Under the pieces are notes generated by a model, which ran no database searches, had not been told where the DNA came from, and saw nothing but the letters and a program-made list of their open reading frames with translations. From Oscillospiraceae bacterium (lineage in GTDB: Bacteria; Bacillota_A; Clostridia; Oscillospirales; Ruminococcaceae): a stretch of DNA of 5,726 nucleotides. Made by a program: the position numbers and the translations under genes. The stretch covers positions 1 to 5,726 of the forward strand of contig JAFSHE010000351.1 of the NCBI GenBank assembly GCA_017440445.1, given 5' to 3'. This document shows positions 5,441 through 5,726 of the stretch, piece after piece. Every line of letters begins with the position of its first letter. Position 1 is the first letter of the stretch.

Positions 5441-5726
5441 TCAGTAGTTCTCTGCGTGTACCTCAAAGTAGCTCTGGGGATGTGCGCAGGTGGGGCAGAC
5501 CTCGGGAGCCTTTGTGCCAACTACGATATGACCGCAGTTGCGGCATTCCCATACCTTGACCTCGCTCTTTTCAAATACCTGAGCGGTCTCTACGTTCTTC
5601 AGAAGTGCACGGTAGCGCTCCTCGTGATGCTTTTCGATAGCGGCAACCAGACGGAACTTCTTTGCAAGCTCTGTGAAGCCCTCTGCCTCGGCGGTCTTTG
5701 CGAACTCCTCGTACATGTCGGTCCAC
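5441..5726 (-). CDS. Rubrerythrin, C-terminal part (5' end outside window)
   Basis: Rubrerythrin is a cytoplasmic non-haem di-iron protein that reduces hydrogen peroxide in anaerobes, receiving electrons through its own rubredoxin domain. The frame is open to the right edge (95 whole codons), about half of a usual 180-195 residue protein. The ATG at 5714-5716 is internal: the upstream codons read WTD, continuing the family sequence [17 protein letters not shown]. Visible parts are the last helices of the ferritin-like domain, with likely iron ligands in MYEEF and in the ExxHxE segment IEKHHEERY. Then comes the rubredoxin domain, with both cysteine pairs intact (CRNCGH and CPTCAH), ending in [10 protein letters not shown]. 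It is convergent with the LacI-family gene and shares the hairpin at 5406-5435. Its promoter is outside the window, so peroxide-responsive (PerR) control cannot be checked. Confidence 0.96.
   Translation of the reverse strand, partial: WTDMYEEFAKTAEAEGFTELAKKFRLVAAIEKHHEERYRALLKNVETAQVFEKSEVKVWECRNCGHIVVGTKAPEVCPTCAHPQSYFEVHAENY

Noticed and set aside
5441..5716. Stand-alone 91-residue rubredoxin-like gene starting at the minus-strand ATG 5714-5716
   Set aside because: The frame continues to the window edge with WTD before the Met, as in full-length rubrerythrin. The Met is internal.

Overview
The window looks like chromosomal DNA of an anaerobic Gram-positive Clostridia member, most likely a gut or rumen Ruminococcus-like organism. 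The reasons are the argR-recN order typical of Firmicutes, strong AGGAG-type ribosome binding sites, a rubrerythrin (anaerobe oxidative-stress protein), an exported Cthe_2159-type beta-helix carbohydrate-binding protein, AT-rich spacers and compact hairpin terminators. The genus is inferred from overall protein character, not from a marker gene.

Layout: (1) 1-281, the C-terminal part of arginine repressor ArgR, running in from the left edge. (2) 297-1955, recN, 15 bases downstream and probably cotranscribed, closed by a hairpin terminator at 1982-2014. (3) 2118-3926, a 602-residue exported right-handed beta-helix protein with its own promoter and a terminator at 3934-3963. (4) 3964-4380, a gene-poor 417-base spacer. 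It holds a helically phased array of GRTTACA-like direct repeats, a near-consensus sigma-A promoter, an unidentified structured RNA of about 135 nt ending in a very strong hairpin terminator, and then an AT-rich promoter region. (5) 4381-5400, a LacI-family regulator. (6) 5406-5435, a hairpin between convergent genes. (7) 5441-5726, the C-terminal part of a rubrerythrin on the minus strand, running off the right edge.

How the parts relate: argR-recN is a conserved housekeeping pair (arginine control and DNA repair). The beta-helix protein, the LacI regulator and the rubrerythrin appear to be single-gene units. The most unusual part is the spacer at 3964-4230. The repeat array resembles the 11-bp-period operators of PhoB/PhoP/OmpR-family response regulators. 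It sits just upstream of a good promoter that would drive a short, heavily structured transcript matching no RNA family I recognise. It could be a free small RNA or an attenuated leader of the LacI gene.
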